A stretch of 64,000 bases of DNA from Ancistrus triradiatus (lineage: Eukaryota > Chordata > Actinopteri > Siluriformes > Loricariidae), in the NCBI GenBank assembly GCA_025084515.1, contig JAJAGP010000221.1, positions 372,001 to 436,000 of the forward strand, read 5' to 3'. The notes under the pieces are model-generated. The model saw only the letters and a program-made list of their open reading frames with translations. It had not been told where the DNA came from and made no database searches. A program made the translations under genes and the position numbers. This document shows positions 36,254 through 48,354 of the stretch, piece by piece; positions within the stretch are counted from its first letter, which is position 1, and every line of letters begins with the position of its first letter.

Positions 36254-39200
36254 TCAGCTGCAGCGCTTCATGTGTTCCAGGACGTATTCGGGGAAGTGCA
36301 GGCTGCAGACCTGCAAGCCGTCCAGTTTGCAAGGCATCCTGGGATACTCGTCCTCCTTCCACTTGTTCTCCTCAGGGTCGAAAGTGAGTATGGAGTCGCT
36401 GTAGTGCCCATTGTAACAGAGTCCCCCGAGCACCATGATCTGTTTGTCCAGCACCGCCACGCCGTGCCCGCTCCGCCCTATGGGCATGGACGCCAGGATG
36501 GTCCACTCGTCCGTTTCCGGATTGTAGACCTCCGTGGAGGGGCACCCTTGCGACTCGAAGGACGCCCTCAGGATGACGCAGACCCCGCCGAACACGTAGA
36601 GCTTCCCGTTGTGCGAGATCATCTTGTGGAAGCAGCGGGCGTAGTTCATCTTGGACTTGTTCTCCCAGCAGTTGGCGAGGATGGGGTTGCGCCGGGTGCG
36701 GTGCTCGGACGCCCCCTCCCGCTCGGGGTCGAAAACGCAGACCTGCTTGGACGTCGATGAGGACGTGATCCCTCCCGTGATGTAGAGTTTGCCGTTCAAC
36801 ACGGTGCCCTCGTGCCCATATTTGTTCACAGGGTACGGATCCACGAACTCCCACTTGTCCTCGGCGATGTCGTAGCGCTCTGTCGAGTAAAACGTCTCGT
36901 CCCGCGTCCGCCCCGCCACCGCGTAGATAAACTTCCCGATCACACCCACGGCGAACTCCGACCTCGGCACAGACATGTCGGCCATCCTGAGCCAGGAGTT
37001 CTGCCTCGGGTCGTAGCGGTAAACCTTGGACGACGCGTGAAACTCTCCATCCGGCCCGAGCTCCTCGCCCCCCAGGAGGAACGCGAAATTGTTCACGATG
37101 GCCAAGCAGTCCGGCCTGAGCGGCACCTGCGGACCCTCCAGTTCCCACCAAACCTTGGGCCGGTGCAGCAGCAGGATCTTGCTGTTCACCATGCTGTGTC
37201 CGATCATCCCCCTGAACACGGCCGTCTGCGGACGGACGGACCGGATCCGGTTGGATTTGCTTTCGGCTAACGGCTGCTCGTTGACCGAGTGAAAGTAGTT
37301 CAGAGCCTGGTCCACCTCCTGCCTCAGCTGCCGAGAGTAACGGTAAAACTCAGACGTCTTCACCTGCCGTGTGAAAATAAATCAGAGAGAGAATCACCAA
37401 ACAGTACTTCTGAAAAACTTCAAACCTCGCCCTTGATATGCCTTTACGAAACTCTTATGCAACATGAAATCAGAGCCCCGAGTCCTGCTGTTTGTTCCAC
37501 TTTTACCCAGACGGTGTCCTTCCCTCCCCTCCCTTTGTGCCTGATCTGTTCAGAAAGTGTGCATAGTTGTCCTTGAAAGACGACTCCTTCAGGTGTACGC
37601 AACCAACTCATTAGGACTGAATCCTCTTAGAGGCATCAGGATCTAAAAATAAACTTTCCAATCTGCAGCATTTTCCAGTATTTCATAAACACCATGGAAT
37701 ATTTTACCAGATCATTTCATTTCCAGAAGGATCAGAGTTCAGATTCTGATATCTAAAAGAAGAAAAAACTAAGTACCAATCTGATAGCAGCGCTCTTTAA
37801 TAAATATACTTAAAATTCCTTACACCTTACTGGATCTAACACGAGACATCTATGAAAATAAGTTTATAACAATATTTTACAGTAAAGCTAAGGTTAAGAA
37901 CTTCTGCATGTTTATACCAGCTACTAATAAACACATTGTTTTTGTACCAGGCAGCAGGTCAGACCTGACATTTGTTAAATAATCGGCAGAAAGAAAAGGA
38001 CAACACATTACAAATAATTCCAATATTAGAAGCTATCAAAGATGATACTGATATAGATGAACACGGAAAATAACGTTCCCTTTAACCTCCTTAAGAATTA
38101 TAGTCCGTCTTGTAGAAATCTTATTGATGTCTGAATGACAGAAACATAGTACTAGCGACCTCTGGCGACACCTGCTGACAGAAAGAGAATTGCAGTCTTG
38201 AAACAGAAAACACTACAGTATCATTTTAGGTTTTTGGTAAGTGTTGCAAGTTTTATAAAAGGTCCAATGATAAGAATGACTGTATTGTACAGTGCAGAAC
38301 TGTACTAAATGTTTTCATACATTATGTTCAAAGTATCAAAACCTCGGTCAACAACTTGTTTCATGGAATGTAATGCGGACGTTAAATTGGCAAGTGCTGA
38401 CTGAGATTACTTGTTAAAGGCCAGGAAAAAAAACTGCAATATCGTAGCAAAATGAAGAGAGAGAGAGAAAATGTATTAATTCTGTAATTAGTCACCACAA
38501 ATCTGCAGATGATAATCGTTAACGTAAGTTTCGTCATCAGCCCAACTTGGCACCGATGGGTATAGAAGCCGTTTTGCACAGTCGTGCTCCTTACCTTTTC
38601 GAACACTTGCGTGGGCGTCATGAGGCCGAAGCGCAGGTTCTGCACCACAGCGTCCGTGTGCCTCCACCGGCGCCGGTCGTGCCTGAGCCAGGCCTGCACG
38701 GCCTCGTACAGCTCGATCTCCGGAAACCGACTGAGCCTCTCGCTGGCCAGGCACGCCACCAGCTTGTCTAGGCTCAGGTACGACAGGAAGTCGGGCCTGG
38801 CCATGAGTGGTACGAAGTGCTCCAGCAGGAACGAGTCCAGCCGTTCCTGCACGCCCTCCACGGCCACACTGAAGTCATCCAGCAGCCTCATGACCTCGGC
38901 GCAGTTCTCCAGGCAGATCTTGGCCAGCAGGAAGGAGCAGCAGAACTCCACGGCCTCGGTCAACTGCACGTACATGGCCGCCTGCAGGATCTCCTGCACC
39001 GTGGGCATGCTGAGCTCCAGCGAGCCATAGTACATGAAGCGCAGGACGTGACCGAAGCCGGCCGCCGTCAGCCCCTTCATGTGGATCTTGTCCTGGTCTC
39101 GCTCGCGCATGTCCGCCGTGAACATGACCCGAAAGTAGTCGCTCTGCGTAGCCAGCAAGGCCTTGTGGGCCTGGAAGTGATGCTCCTCGATCAGGAGGGT

Positions 39201-39299
39201 CACGTCCAGCAGCAGGCGTTCCTCGTACAGGGCTCGGAAGCCCGAGGACACGCTCCCATCGTGCACCTGGGACAGGTACACCTCCACGTCCCCAGCCAT
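36254..39299 (-). CDS. KLHL15: Kelch-like protein 15 (CUL3 adaptor)
   Basis: KLHL15 is a BTB-Kelch substrate adaptor of CUL3 ubiquitin ligases; human substrates include the PP2A subunit B'beta (PPP2R5B) and CtIP. Two coding exons: 39299-38595 (235 codons, within exon 39306-38595) and 37363-36254. Together they encode 604 aa, the same length as the human protein. The first exon holds the BTB domain (HFQAHKALLATQSDYFRVMF, about residues 30-100) and the BACK domain (about 135-235, FPEIELYEAVQAWLRHDRRR). The second holds the kelch propeller (about 300-600), with motifs such as GGEELGPDGEFHASSKVYRY and VFGGVCVILRASFESQGCPS. The splice junction is K then VKTSEFYRYS. The coding exons are strikingly GC- and CpG-rich compared with the flanking introns. 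The gene is complete, divergent from EIF2S3, and its 5' UTR exon is probably near 45.7 kb. Confidence 0.98.
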
Positions 39300-39398
39300 C
39301 AGGCACCTACAGAGAGGAAACAGAAAACACGATGATTTTTAGAGTCACCACAACCCTGAACGAATAAAAAAAACTGTAAACAAGGACACAAGCTCTGT

Positions 39399-40315
39399 AT
39401 AATCCCAAATCAGAAAAAGTTGGGACGGGTATGGAAAATGCAAATAAAAAAAATTTATGCAGCATTCCTTACATTTCCTTTGACTTTTACTTCACTGCAG
39501 ACAATATGAACCCGAACTATGTTATGTTTTTTTTCCTAGGTGACTTCAGTTAATTTTTAATAAACAAAGCCTAAACTCAAGAGGGGTGATCTCCAATCCC
39601 TCAGACAGAACTGCATCAAGAACCGTCATTCATCAATAGCTGATAGAACGACATGGGCAAGGGATTACTTTATCAAACACTACAATAGAGTTACATTCAC
39701 AAATACCACTTAAAATGTTCCTGTGTTACTAAATATAACCATGTCCAGAAGCGGCGTCGACTTCTCTGGGCTTGGAGGCATCGGAGGCTTGGACCATCAC
39801 ACAGTGGAAACGGGTGGATTGTGCTCAGACCAATCAGTACAACAGATCTCTTTACACTTCAGTGATGCAGCATTAATGCAGAAAAGAACACAGATTTTAG
39901 AGCAATCTAAGCTGCCTTCAAGATGATATCTTTATCGGAGACATCCATGCACGTTTCGAGAAGTTAGGACTTTGAGGAACATTGTTCTTAAGCATTTCAA
40001 TCATTTTCTTACACATTTGGTGATAAACTGGAGATCCTCTTTACTCCTCAAAGACTCAGCCTTTGCTGTTGTGAATACTACTTTTGTACCAAATCATGAT
40101 TATAATCACCTGTTTGAATCACATCATTATTTCGTTTTTTTGTCATTACCAGTCCTAAATTGCGCCTGACTCCACTTTTTTTGGAATGTGCTGCAGGCCT
40201 AAAATGCAGGAATAGAGGTCTTTCCAGAAAGAAACATGAAATATACTCAGGCTCATACTGTCTGCAATGAAATAAAAATCCAATGTAATCTCAATTTTTT
40301 CTGATTTGGGTTATA
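39399..40315 (+). mobile_element. Non-autonomous Tc1/mariner-type element (CCCAAATCAGAAAAA ends)
   Basis: The left end CCCAAATCAGAAAAAGTTGG and the right end TTTTTTCTGATTTGGG are inverted repeats with TATA flanks; the length is about 0.92 kb. The interior frame 39,723-39,926 (SGLGGIGGLDHHTVETGGLC, then a DAALMQKRTQILEQS stretch) is a joined remnant of a DDE transposase with the catalytic part deleted. It lies in the KLHL15 first intron. A smaller copy is at 45,206-45,460. Confidence 0.75.
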
Positions 40316-40537
40316 CTTTTAACACTAAGCAACTCTAACTTTAGTTAAAAACAAGTATGGAACTTAGATATTTACAGTATTACTCTGGAACATGCTAAAT
40401 GACTCGATGTGACCAAGTTCAAAGCCAAAAAAATTGCCAGATGCTAAAGAAGCTTCTGGAAGGACTTCAAGAACATTCACACTTCAGCAATTTGGGGGAT
40501 GCTGAGAGCCAACTTTGCTGTTCCATGTATTCATTCT

Positions 40538-40647
40538 CTCTCTCTCTCTCACACACACAAACACACACACACACATATGTATGTATATACACACACACAC
40601 TGCACACGCACAGACGTACACATATATACATAATTTTTACAAACACA

Positions 40648-40680
<33 letters not shown>

Positions 40681-40700
40681 ATGTATATACACACACCGCA
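40538..40700. repeat. CA/TCTC/TATG microsatellite block
   Basis: TCTC run, several (CA)n runs and TATGTATATACAC units in the KLHL15 first intron. Open frames on both strands here are repeat artefacts. Confidence 0.9.
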
Positions 40701-41372
40701 CACACACTGCACACTCACCTCTGATTGGCCACGGGCATGTCACAGGAGGGTGTCCGAGCCAATCAGAGGACAGTGGCCCTTTGTCTCCGCTGAGAAAATA
40801 AGTGCTTTTCTGAAGGGGTTCACCTAAATGACAAGTCAACACATATTCATCTACATGACATCAAAACCCGATCAGTAAATATATCCCCAAATACAGGACA
40901 GAACGGACTCACCAAATATGCAGTAAGAAAAATAAGTAAGATTAAACAAAAAAGCAATACATGACACTTACATATGCACAATCCATTTTTATAAACTGTA
41001 AAACTACAGCTGTGTTCCAAATCCTGGATCTGCTATGATGCTGCTTAATAGAATCTGCCACACTAAGTAACACTAATTAAGAAAAACTCAATCCAAATTA
41101 AAATTTATATTTTGTACACAGACTGTGGGGTCAAGAGTAAAGAAAACGCTATAATTCAGTGGAACATATAAAGACATATAAAGATATTTTTCCTGATAAT
41201 GGTCTCATTTAAAATTTAACACAGCACTTAACTATTTATACGTCTGTTTATTAAAATGATTTTAATTGCAGGAGACTAAATTATTTTTGTTTAAAAACTG
41301 GATATAAACAAACGTTCACTGTTTTACATTGTTTACATTTCAGAAATAATAACGAATACCTTTAAGGGACTG

Positions 41373-41460
41373 GAGGGTGGACCAGAAGGTTCCAGGTTCA
41401 AATCCCACTTCCACCAAGCTCCCAGTTTTGAGTCCTCGAGCTTTTAACCCAAAAAAGTGC
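41373..41460 (+). mobile_element. tRNA-derived SINE fragment
   Basis: GGTTCCAGGTTCAAATCCCA, then CTTCCACCAAGCT and GAGTCCTCGAGC, the middle of the SINE at 54,973. In the KLHL15 first intron. Confidence 0.7.
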
Positions 41461-41672
41461 AGTTTTTGGCCATAAGGAAAAATAGGCCAAAAAAAACCCC
41501 ACACACCTTTTATTTCGCTTTTTCCATTTTCTCTATTAGTTTAGGCCAAGATTTTTATTATAGGACTTCAGAATAACACGATTTATACATCTTAGCACTT
41601 TGGATGTCAAGTAGATCTGAATCCTGGTGTTTGGGACACAGCAATCTGGATCCATCCTAAATACAGTTCATG

Positions 41673-43227
41673 TACACTCCTCAAAAAAATAAAGGGAACA
41701 CTCAAATAACACATCCTAGATCTGAATGAATGAAATATTCTCATTGAATACTTTGTTCTGTAAAAAGTTGAATGTGCTGACAACAAAATCACACAAAAAT
41801 CATCAATGGAAATCAAATTTATTAACCAATGGAGGCACACACAAAATTAAAGTGGAAAAACACACTACAGGCTGATCCAACTTTGATGTAATGTCCTTAA
41901 AACAAGTCAAAATTGGGCTCAGTATTGTGTGTGGCCACCACGTGCCTGTATGACCTCCGTACAACGTCTGGGCATGCTCCTGATGAGGTGCCGGATGGTC
42001 TCCTGAGGGATCTCCTCCCAGACCTGGACTAAAGCATCCGCCAACTCCTGGACAGTCTGTGGTGCAACGTGACGTTGGTGGATGGAGCGAGACATGATGT
42101 CCCAGATGTGCTCAATCGGATTCAGGTCTGGGGAACGGGCGGGCCAGTTCATAGCTTCAATGCCTTCATCTTGCAGGAACTGCTGACACCACTCCAGCCA
42201 CATGAGGTCTAGCATTGTCCTGCATTAGGAGGGGACAAACCGCACCAGCATATGGTCTCACAAGGGGTCTGAGGATCTCATCTCAGTACCTAATGGCTGT
42301 CAAGCTACCTCTGGCGAGCACATGGAGGGGCTGTGCGGCCCTCCAAAGAAATGCCACCCCACACCATTACTGACCCCACTGCCAAAACGGTCATGCTGAA
42401 GGATGTTGCAGGCAGCAGATCGCTCTCCACAGCGTCTCCAGACTCTGTCACGTCTGTCACATGTGCTCAGTGTGAACCTGCTTTCATCTGTGAAGGAGCA
42501 CAGGGCGCCAGTGGTGAATTTGCCAATCCTGGTGTTCTCTGGCAAATGCTAAGCGTCCTGCACCGTGTTGGGCTGTGAGCACAACCCCCATCTATGGACG
42601 TTGGGCCCTCATTACCATCCTCATGGAGTCGGTTTCTAACCGTTTGTGCAGAGACCACATGCACATTTGTGGCCTGCCTGGAGGTCACTTGCAGGGCTCT
42701 GGCAGTGCTCCTCCTGTTCCTACTTGCACAAAGGCGGAGGTAGCGGTCCTCCTATGGCCTCCTCCACAGCTCCTGGTGTACTGGCCTGTCTCCTGGTAGC
42801 GCCTCCCAGCCTCTGGACACTACGCTGATAGACACAGGGAAACTTCTTGCCACAGCTCGCATTGATGTGTCATCATGGATGAGCTGCACTGCCTGAGCCA
42901 CTTGTGTGGGTTGTAGAGTCCGTCTCATGCTACCACGAGTGTGAAAGCACCACCAACATTCAAAAGTGACCAAAACATCAGCCAGAAAGCATAGGTACTG
43001 AGAAGTGGTCTGTGGTCCCCACCTGCAGAACCACTCCTTTATTGAGTGTGTCTTGCTAATTGCCAATAATTTCCACCTGTTGTCTATTCCATTTGCACAA
43101 CAACATGTGAAATTGATTGTCAATCAGTGCTGCTTCCTAAGTGGACAGTTTGATTTCACAGAAGTTTGATTTACTTGGAGTTATATCGTGCTGTTTAAGT
43201 CTTCCCTTTATTTTTTTGAGCAGTGTA
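41673..43227 (-). mobile_element. Full-length inactive Tc1-like transposon
   Basis: Both terminal repeats are present: CTCAAAAAAATAAAGGGAA on the left and its reverse complement near 43,201-43,220, with TA flanks, 1,555 bp in all. The transposase runs on the minus strand. It starts in 43,123-42,752 (RRTLQPTQVAQAVQLIHDD, a helix-turn-helix), is frameshifted near 42,780 and has stops through the middle. It ends at 42,215-41,919 (WPARSPDLNPIEHIWDIMSR, the third DDE block). It sits in the KLHL15 first intron. Inactive by several frame breaks. Confidence 0.88.
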
Positions 43228-43516
43228 TGTTACCCATTAGATATTAAACATTACAAAGTCAATCAGTTGTGTAAGTATGCGCTTAAAAGATACAGCTTAA
43301 AAACATCAGATAAATAAGCAAGGTGTATAAAGTGTCACCCGTGAGCAGTTTGATGATTTTTGGGTCACCGTGTCTCTGTGTGGTACCTTTTGGTGGCGTC
43401 CTGGCCGGTCGGCAGCTTCGCTGTCAGTGTGCCGAGGGGACGCTCACATTTCCTTTGCTTGTGTTTCCCCTGTTCTAATGTGTAAAAAAACACAGGGATT
43501 TCACTGTAGTGTACGG

Positions 43517-43521
<5 letters not shown>

Positions 43522-43557
<36 letters not shown>
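43522..43557. repeat. CA microsatellite
   Basis: Uninterrupted (CA)n of about 17 units in the KLHL15 first intron. Confidence 0.95.
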
Positions 43558-43979
43558 CTACGCACTACTACACGAGGAAAAACACTGACACCAAGAGTGT
43601 ATCCTAAGAAAAGGGTCATAATCAGATTAGACCAGAAAGTTAAACGTACGAGAAGGCTTGTAACCTTATGCTTTTTTCCGTTTGACGCCTGTATTTATGA
43701 CGCACGTTCCTACAGGTGAAGGATTTACATTTACACACAAACAGTTACAAATTCATTATTCCTCACAGGAACATAAATCAGCTGTCCCACACAGACACAC
43801 TACATCCAATCAAAAACAACAACAAGATTTAAAGGCGCATGGGTAATGCACTAAAAATTCACTAACCCACCACCAAGGTGACCCAGGTTCAAGTCCATGA
43901 AGTCCATTCAAGTTCAGGCATAATTTATTTGAACTTAATTACAATCTTGATCTACAAGTTATTCATTTTTTCTGTGGCA

Positions 43980-44405
43980 TACCAGATACACTATCTAGAC
44001 AAAGCTTTTTCGACACTCCTAAGGACTGAGCACTGCTATTTCAACATGTTCATAATACAGAGCGTACAAAAGATTCTCCATACACAAAGAGTGGCAGTAA
44101 AATGTATTAGAATTAGTACTGATACCCCGTTACTCTTAAGATCACACATTTATAGGTCTCCTATGGGTCAGTTATTCAACTTTCTGTCCTTAAAAAAGTT
44201 TATAGAGGATTAGTTTGTTGACTTTGATTGAGAATTTGGCTGACTTCCACAGAACCTTGAACTCCACTCCAGACGCCTTCAAAATGCACTGGAATGCCAA
44301 AACACCTCACAGTCATGTTCCAAGAAGGGCAAACTCCATACTAACACCAATGTTTTGGATCTAATTTTGTGAGTGTCCACAAACTTTTGTCTATATATCG
44401 TACAT
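43980..44405. mobile_element. Tc1-type MITE remnant
   Basis: ACACTATCTAGACAAAGCTT near 43,989 and TTTTGTCTATATATCGTAC near 44,384-44,402 are inverted ends. The inside holds CTTCCACAGAACCTTGAACT and ATGTTTTGGATCTAATTTTG, common fish repeat words. No coding capacity. Confidence 0.55.
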
Positions 44406-45205
44406 CAAGAGTTGTTGTAGTAACAGATATTCATCCCAATTAAAACAGTGCTGCCACCTGATTCCACTTTAGTCTACTGAAGACCCTAGTGATACATTAT
44501 TGACTTTCTCTGTGTTTTAAAGCCCTGACCTGCTGTGAGTGTCTGCAAAACACCAATCACTAAATACAAGGGGTGTCCCCATACATTCGCACATATAGTG
44601 CATATGTGAGAACTAACACTGAGGATAATGACGGTCCTTTAAGAAGGAAAGGTAAAGCAGAGTCCTGCAACGTCCAATAAGATTATTTTGGAACTGTGAT
44701 TAAGTTTTGACCGAAAAACACTATTTTATTTTATGCATGTCTAATTATAATAATATATCCTAATAACTTTGAGAAAGAGAGAGATTGTGCTGCAAGTCAG
44801 GAATGACCTGTACCAGGACCTCCAAAAACAAGAATGAGTGACGATGGCTCTGGTCATGAGAAAATAGAGCAGCAAAGGACAATATGGATAGACTTGGACA
44901 CTTTTGAAGGATGTTTAATATAAATTTTAAGCCTTATTTATGAAAAGGTAATAAAGTAATATTTAAATTATGCTCTCACTTAAAACAATGTTTGACAGAA
45001 ATTAAAACTACAATACAAACTGATTTTAATTCAGCGGAAAAAGTTAACTTTAATAATTATAACAAGAACAAATTTTGTTCATTTTTATCAGGACTGGTCC
45101 TGTCGTCATTTACAGAATTAATGCTACTAGTAATATGATCTTCCTTACAGTGGTAACTCCACACAGCTTTGATTAACACTCCTAAAACCTGATTATGATT
45201 ATAAG

Positions 45206-45460
45206 TACAACCCCAAGTTGTCTGACCACTGTGTGATGGTCCATCCCAGATGATTTTTATCTCTTTACTCTCCCTAAATTACCCTGTCCCAACTTTTTTG
45301 GAATGTGTCGCAGGCCTGAAATGCAGGAATAGATGTTCATCCAGACATAAAACATGAAACATCTTGAGTTCACACTTTCTGCAATGAAATAAAAGTTTTT
45401 CTTGTTTGCATTTTCCTACACCGTCCCTACGCCCCATACTTTTTCTGATATGGGGTTGTA
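45206..45460. mobile_element. Short deletion copy of the same element
   Basis: Bounded by TACAACCCCAAG and TGATATGGGGTTGTA, 255 bp. The right 190 bp match the element at 39,399 (TTTTGGAATGTGTCGCAGGC, AAATGCAGGAATAGA, TCTGCAATGAAATAAAA). Just upstream of the proposed KLHL15 noncoding exon, in the intron. Confidence 0.75.
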
Positions 45461-45632
45461 AAATTATGACTGATTGTATTTCTACCTGTAATAATAGTGC
45501 TTATTAGATGAGTGGGTCAGCGGTGAGACTCTGATCATTAACATGTATGCAGGTACAGATCCTTTACTATCAGCAGTACGATTGTGTGCAGTATTAATGT
45601 TAATAATGATGGTTTTTGCTGTGTTTAGTACC

Positions 45633-45950
45633 TCGGCGGTGAGACTCCACACAGCCGCGTTTGGACCACGGAGTCCGGGATCCTTCAGACATGGAGAGGC
45701 GCTGATACACGGTACCGATCACACGCACCGCTCATCGTAATCCCTCAGCTCCCGTATCGCACCGTCCATCTTCCTCTCTGTCTGCTCACGAAACCAACCT
45801 CGGGCTCATCAAATCACTACATTTTGTTTATCCACAGCCTCCTCTGCCATCCGAGAGGCCATATTATTGTCTGCACTGACGTCATTTCCTGCAGGACAGC
45901 CGGCCGAACGGAAGTGGATGTGTTGGAGTGCAGAACAGAACCGTAGGAGG
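45633..45950 (-). promoter_or_regulatory. KLHL15: Probable KLHL15 noncoding exon 1 and promoter
   Basis: A GC-rich block stands out from AT-rich surroundings. On the minus strand CGGCGGCGAG-type sequence ends in a donor (CCGCCGAG then GTACTAA) at 45632. This would splice to the KLHL15 acceptor CTCTCTGTAG at 39307, giving a first intron of about 6.3 kb. Upstream are a cAMP-response-type palindrome TGACGTCA (about 45,878-45,885), an ETS-like CGGAAGTG (45,910) and ATGGC-type YY1-like sites on the minus strand (about 45,767 and 45,854). KLHL15 genes normally have 5' noncoding exons. Inferred from position and motifs. Confidence 0.5.
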
Positions 45951-46049
45951 ATCAGTACTAATCACGGATCGTGAATATTAATGAGCAAAGGGCAACGGCT
46001 GCACGTGATTGGCTGAGCACAGAGTGCGGGGTAATACAGCAGGGTTAGA

Positions 46050-48290
46050 GGTACTCAGGTAGACCACGTTTTAAATACAGAAATCAGCATCCGCATAAAA
46101 ATGTGGCACATTGCCCTGATTTATTAGCTTATTATCTCCTAATACTTATAGGATCCCCCATAAATCCAGCATTAAAGTTAATATATGGTATTGAACCCCA
46201 CTATGCTTCTGATACTTAGTCTTAACGTTTCTATGTAATCCTTTAGCAGACAAACAGCCGCCCCTGAAGGACAGGTGGTGCAGTTACAAAGCCCTACAAT
46301 GGACCGGCGTACCGTCCAGGTAGCAATTTCAGCTCCACCTGGTGAATTCTGGTAGGTCAGAACCCCCAAAGACCCAAAACAAAAAGAAGTAGGGGTGAAG
46401 CAAAGGTTTTCATGCCATACTCAAAGGCCGAAAAGTGGGAGCCTGGCAGTGCCTCAATCTTCTGGTTATCAGTCTAGTGTATTAAAACAGTTAGCTGGAG
46501 CACGAGAATATTTCAGTTGTTTTTCCTCTGACAATCCTTACCCAATTTGGGCATGTCAGCTTCATATTCTGCTTGGCCTTCCTGCATGTTGTGTGTTTTT
46601 AACAGCACTTTATTTGATTTATTTCATAACTAAGCACTGAATAACACAAGACTTGTATGGTGTGGAAATAGTGGCGAATAATTTCCATTTATAGTTAGTT
46701 GTTTGGCAGAAGGTGTTATTCAGAATGAATAAAACCGTGTGAACAGTTAAAGGAGGAATGATGCAAGTACTGGAAGATCTATAAATATTTATTAGCAGTT
46801 AGATCAGAGACCAGTGCTACTCGGAGACTAAGTCAAAATAATAACCTGTTGTATGAGCTTTAGGATCAAATACATACAAGGAACAGATACAGCAAAATCA
46901 TACAACAACAACAAGAAAGAGAAGATTAGAAGGTTGGCTGTGTCTGAGGGAGGTGCAGTTAGCTGAGGGATGATCACCCGGCTCTGCAACAGCAACTCCT
47001 GCTGGGCCATGCCATGGCTTGCCATTGTGTCCTGGCAATGCTTAATGGAACCTGACCAGGTACAGAATTATAATGTGTAACTATTTACAACAGTTCCACA
47101 AATCTACCCCTAGATTAGATAATATTTAGTATTGACTGATAAAAATTCATAACTCATTCTAATAAGGAAACTAGAGGAGCCAATCTGATCATCACATGTT
47201 CAAAATGGATCCAAAGTCGCAGTTTTTATAGCCTTCTTTTCCTAAATATCCTCTCTTAGGATCTGCTGGCCAATTCTGGTTTTCAGTGATCTTAGAAAAT
47301 AATAACATTTTTGTACTGATAAAATAGTCTCACAGACCAGCAGCTCCTGGTGGCAGTAAGCACTCTGTTGTGTTTTAAAAACGATTCTGCTACATCAGTT
47401 TTTCAAATTGGCTGTTTGCACAGGTACACTATGCTTAGAAGAAAGAAAACATGAAAAAAAAACAAGTATTATTATTATTATTATTAGCATGCAAAACTGG
47501 AGTCGTTTAGCTAATTTGACGTAAGCCAGATTTTAGACCGGTTCAGACTGGCTCTGTCCAGTTTAAACTCACTTACGCTGTGTTATAGTTTAATTGGCAT
47601 TAGTTTATACATGTTTTAAGTAATATTACAATATTTGTACATTTTCATTACAATTTCTTCCAGGCCTTCTGGACCATGAAGAACGTTTTAAAACATAAAC
47701 AACTTAAACGACTGAGACCATTTACAATAAAACTTCAATTATAAGCAAAACAAAACAGAGTCAGTATACTGATTAGCTTTACATACTATAAATTAATATC
47801 TATATCACGATTAGTACATAATTTAAAGTTATTTAAAAAAGAAAGCGTTAAACATGTAGAACGTGCGGATCGTTTAAAACTACAAAACTGATGACGTGGG
47901 TTTCAAGCGACGGACCTCATGTTCTGTAGGTTTCAGCTTCGGCGCGTTTAAAATATTGTACAGGTAATGGAGTTTATAAGGATTTTAATGCAGCAATTCT
48001 GGGATTTGATAAGTCATATTGGTTGTTTGTTGCGATTTACTTTTCCGTCCAGTCGGAATCGAAGTAATGTTGGTGTTTTTTAACAGAACACATGTTTCGT
48101 GTGGAGATTTTCTCCTCCATGTTGCATCATCCGCGCCTGTGTGCCGGGTTTAATCGTGCTGTTATGAACCGCGTGTTGGTGTTTGTACTCCAATAAATAC
48201 ATATGTACACATGTCCACTCGGATGTAATTATAATAAGTAACCCGTGTGGTTTAGGGTGTGTTAGCATTTTAGAGAGTGTTTTTGTGTCA
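46050..48290. other. KLHL15-EIF2S3 divergent intergenic region
   Basis: About 2.2 kb between the proposed KLHL15 first exon and EIF2S3. It contains a GTCTGAGGGAGG repeat copy (46,930-47,040) and an (ATT)n patch (47,468-47,486). No gene recognised. Confidence 0.5.
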
Positions 48291-48354
48291 GATCTGTGGT
48301 GATCAGGCGCTGTGTGGTGAGCTTTGGTTCTCTTTTCCTGTAAGATGGCGGGTG
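48290..48354 (+). promoter_or_regulatory. EIF2S3: EIF2S3 start region with YY1-type site over the ATG
   Basis: The sequence AAGATGGCGGGTG places a canonical YY1 motif (AAGATGGCGG) across the EIF2S3 start codon. A pyrimidine run TCTCTTTTCCTG sits about 15 bases before the ATG and resembles a 5'-TOP start. YY1 sites over the first ATG are common in vertebrate housekeeping genes. Function is inferred. Confidence 0.4.

Noticed and set aside
36221..36760. 179-codon plus-strand frame
   Set aside because: Antisense shadow of GC-rich KLHL15 exon 2; the sense frame has clear kelch repeats.
36372..37151. 259-codon minus-strand frame
   Set aside because: Alternative frame of KLHL15 exon 2, Arg/Gly/Ala-rich because of high GC.
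38584..39335. 148- and 172-codon plus-strand frames
   Set aside because: Antisense shadows of the KLHL15 BTB/BACK exon.
40399..40842. Frames of 70-140 codons rich in His/Thr or Cys/Val
   Set aside because: Translations of the CA microsatellite block.
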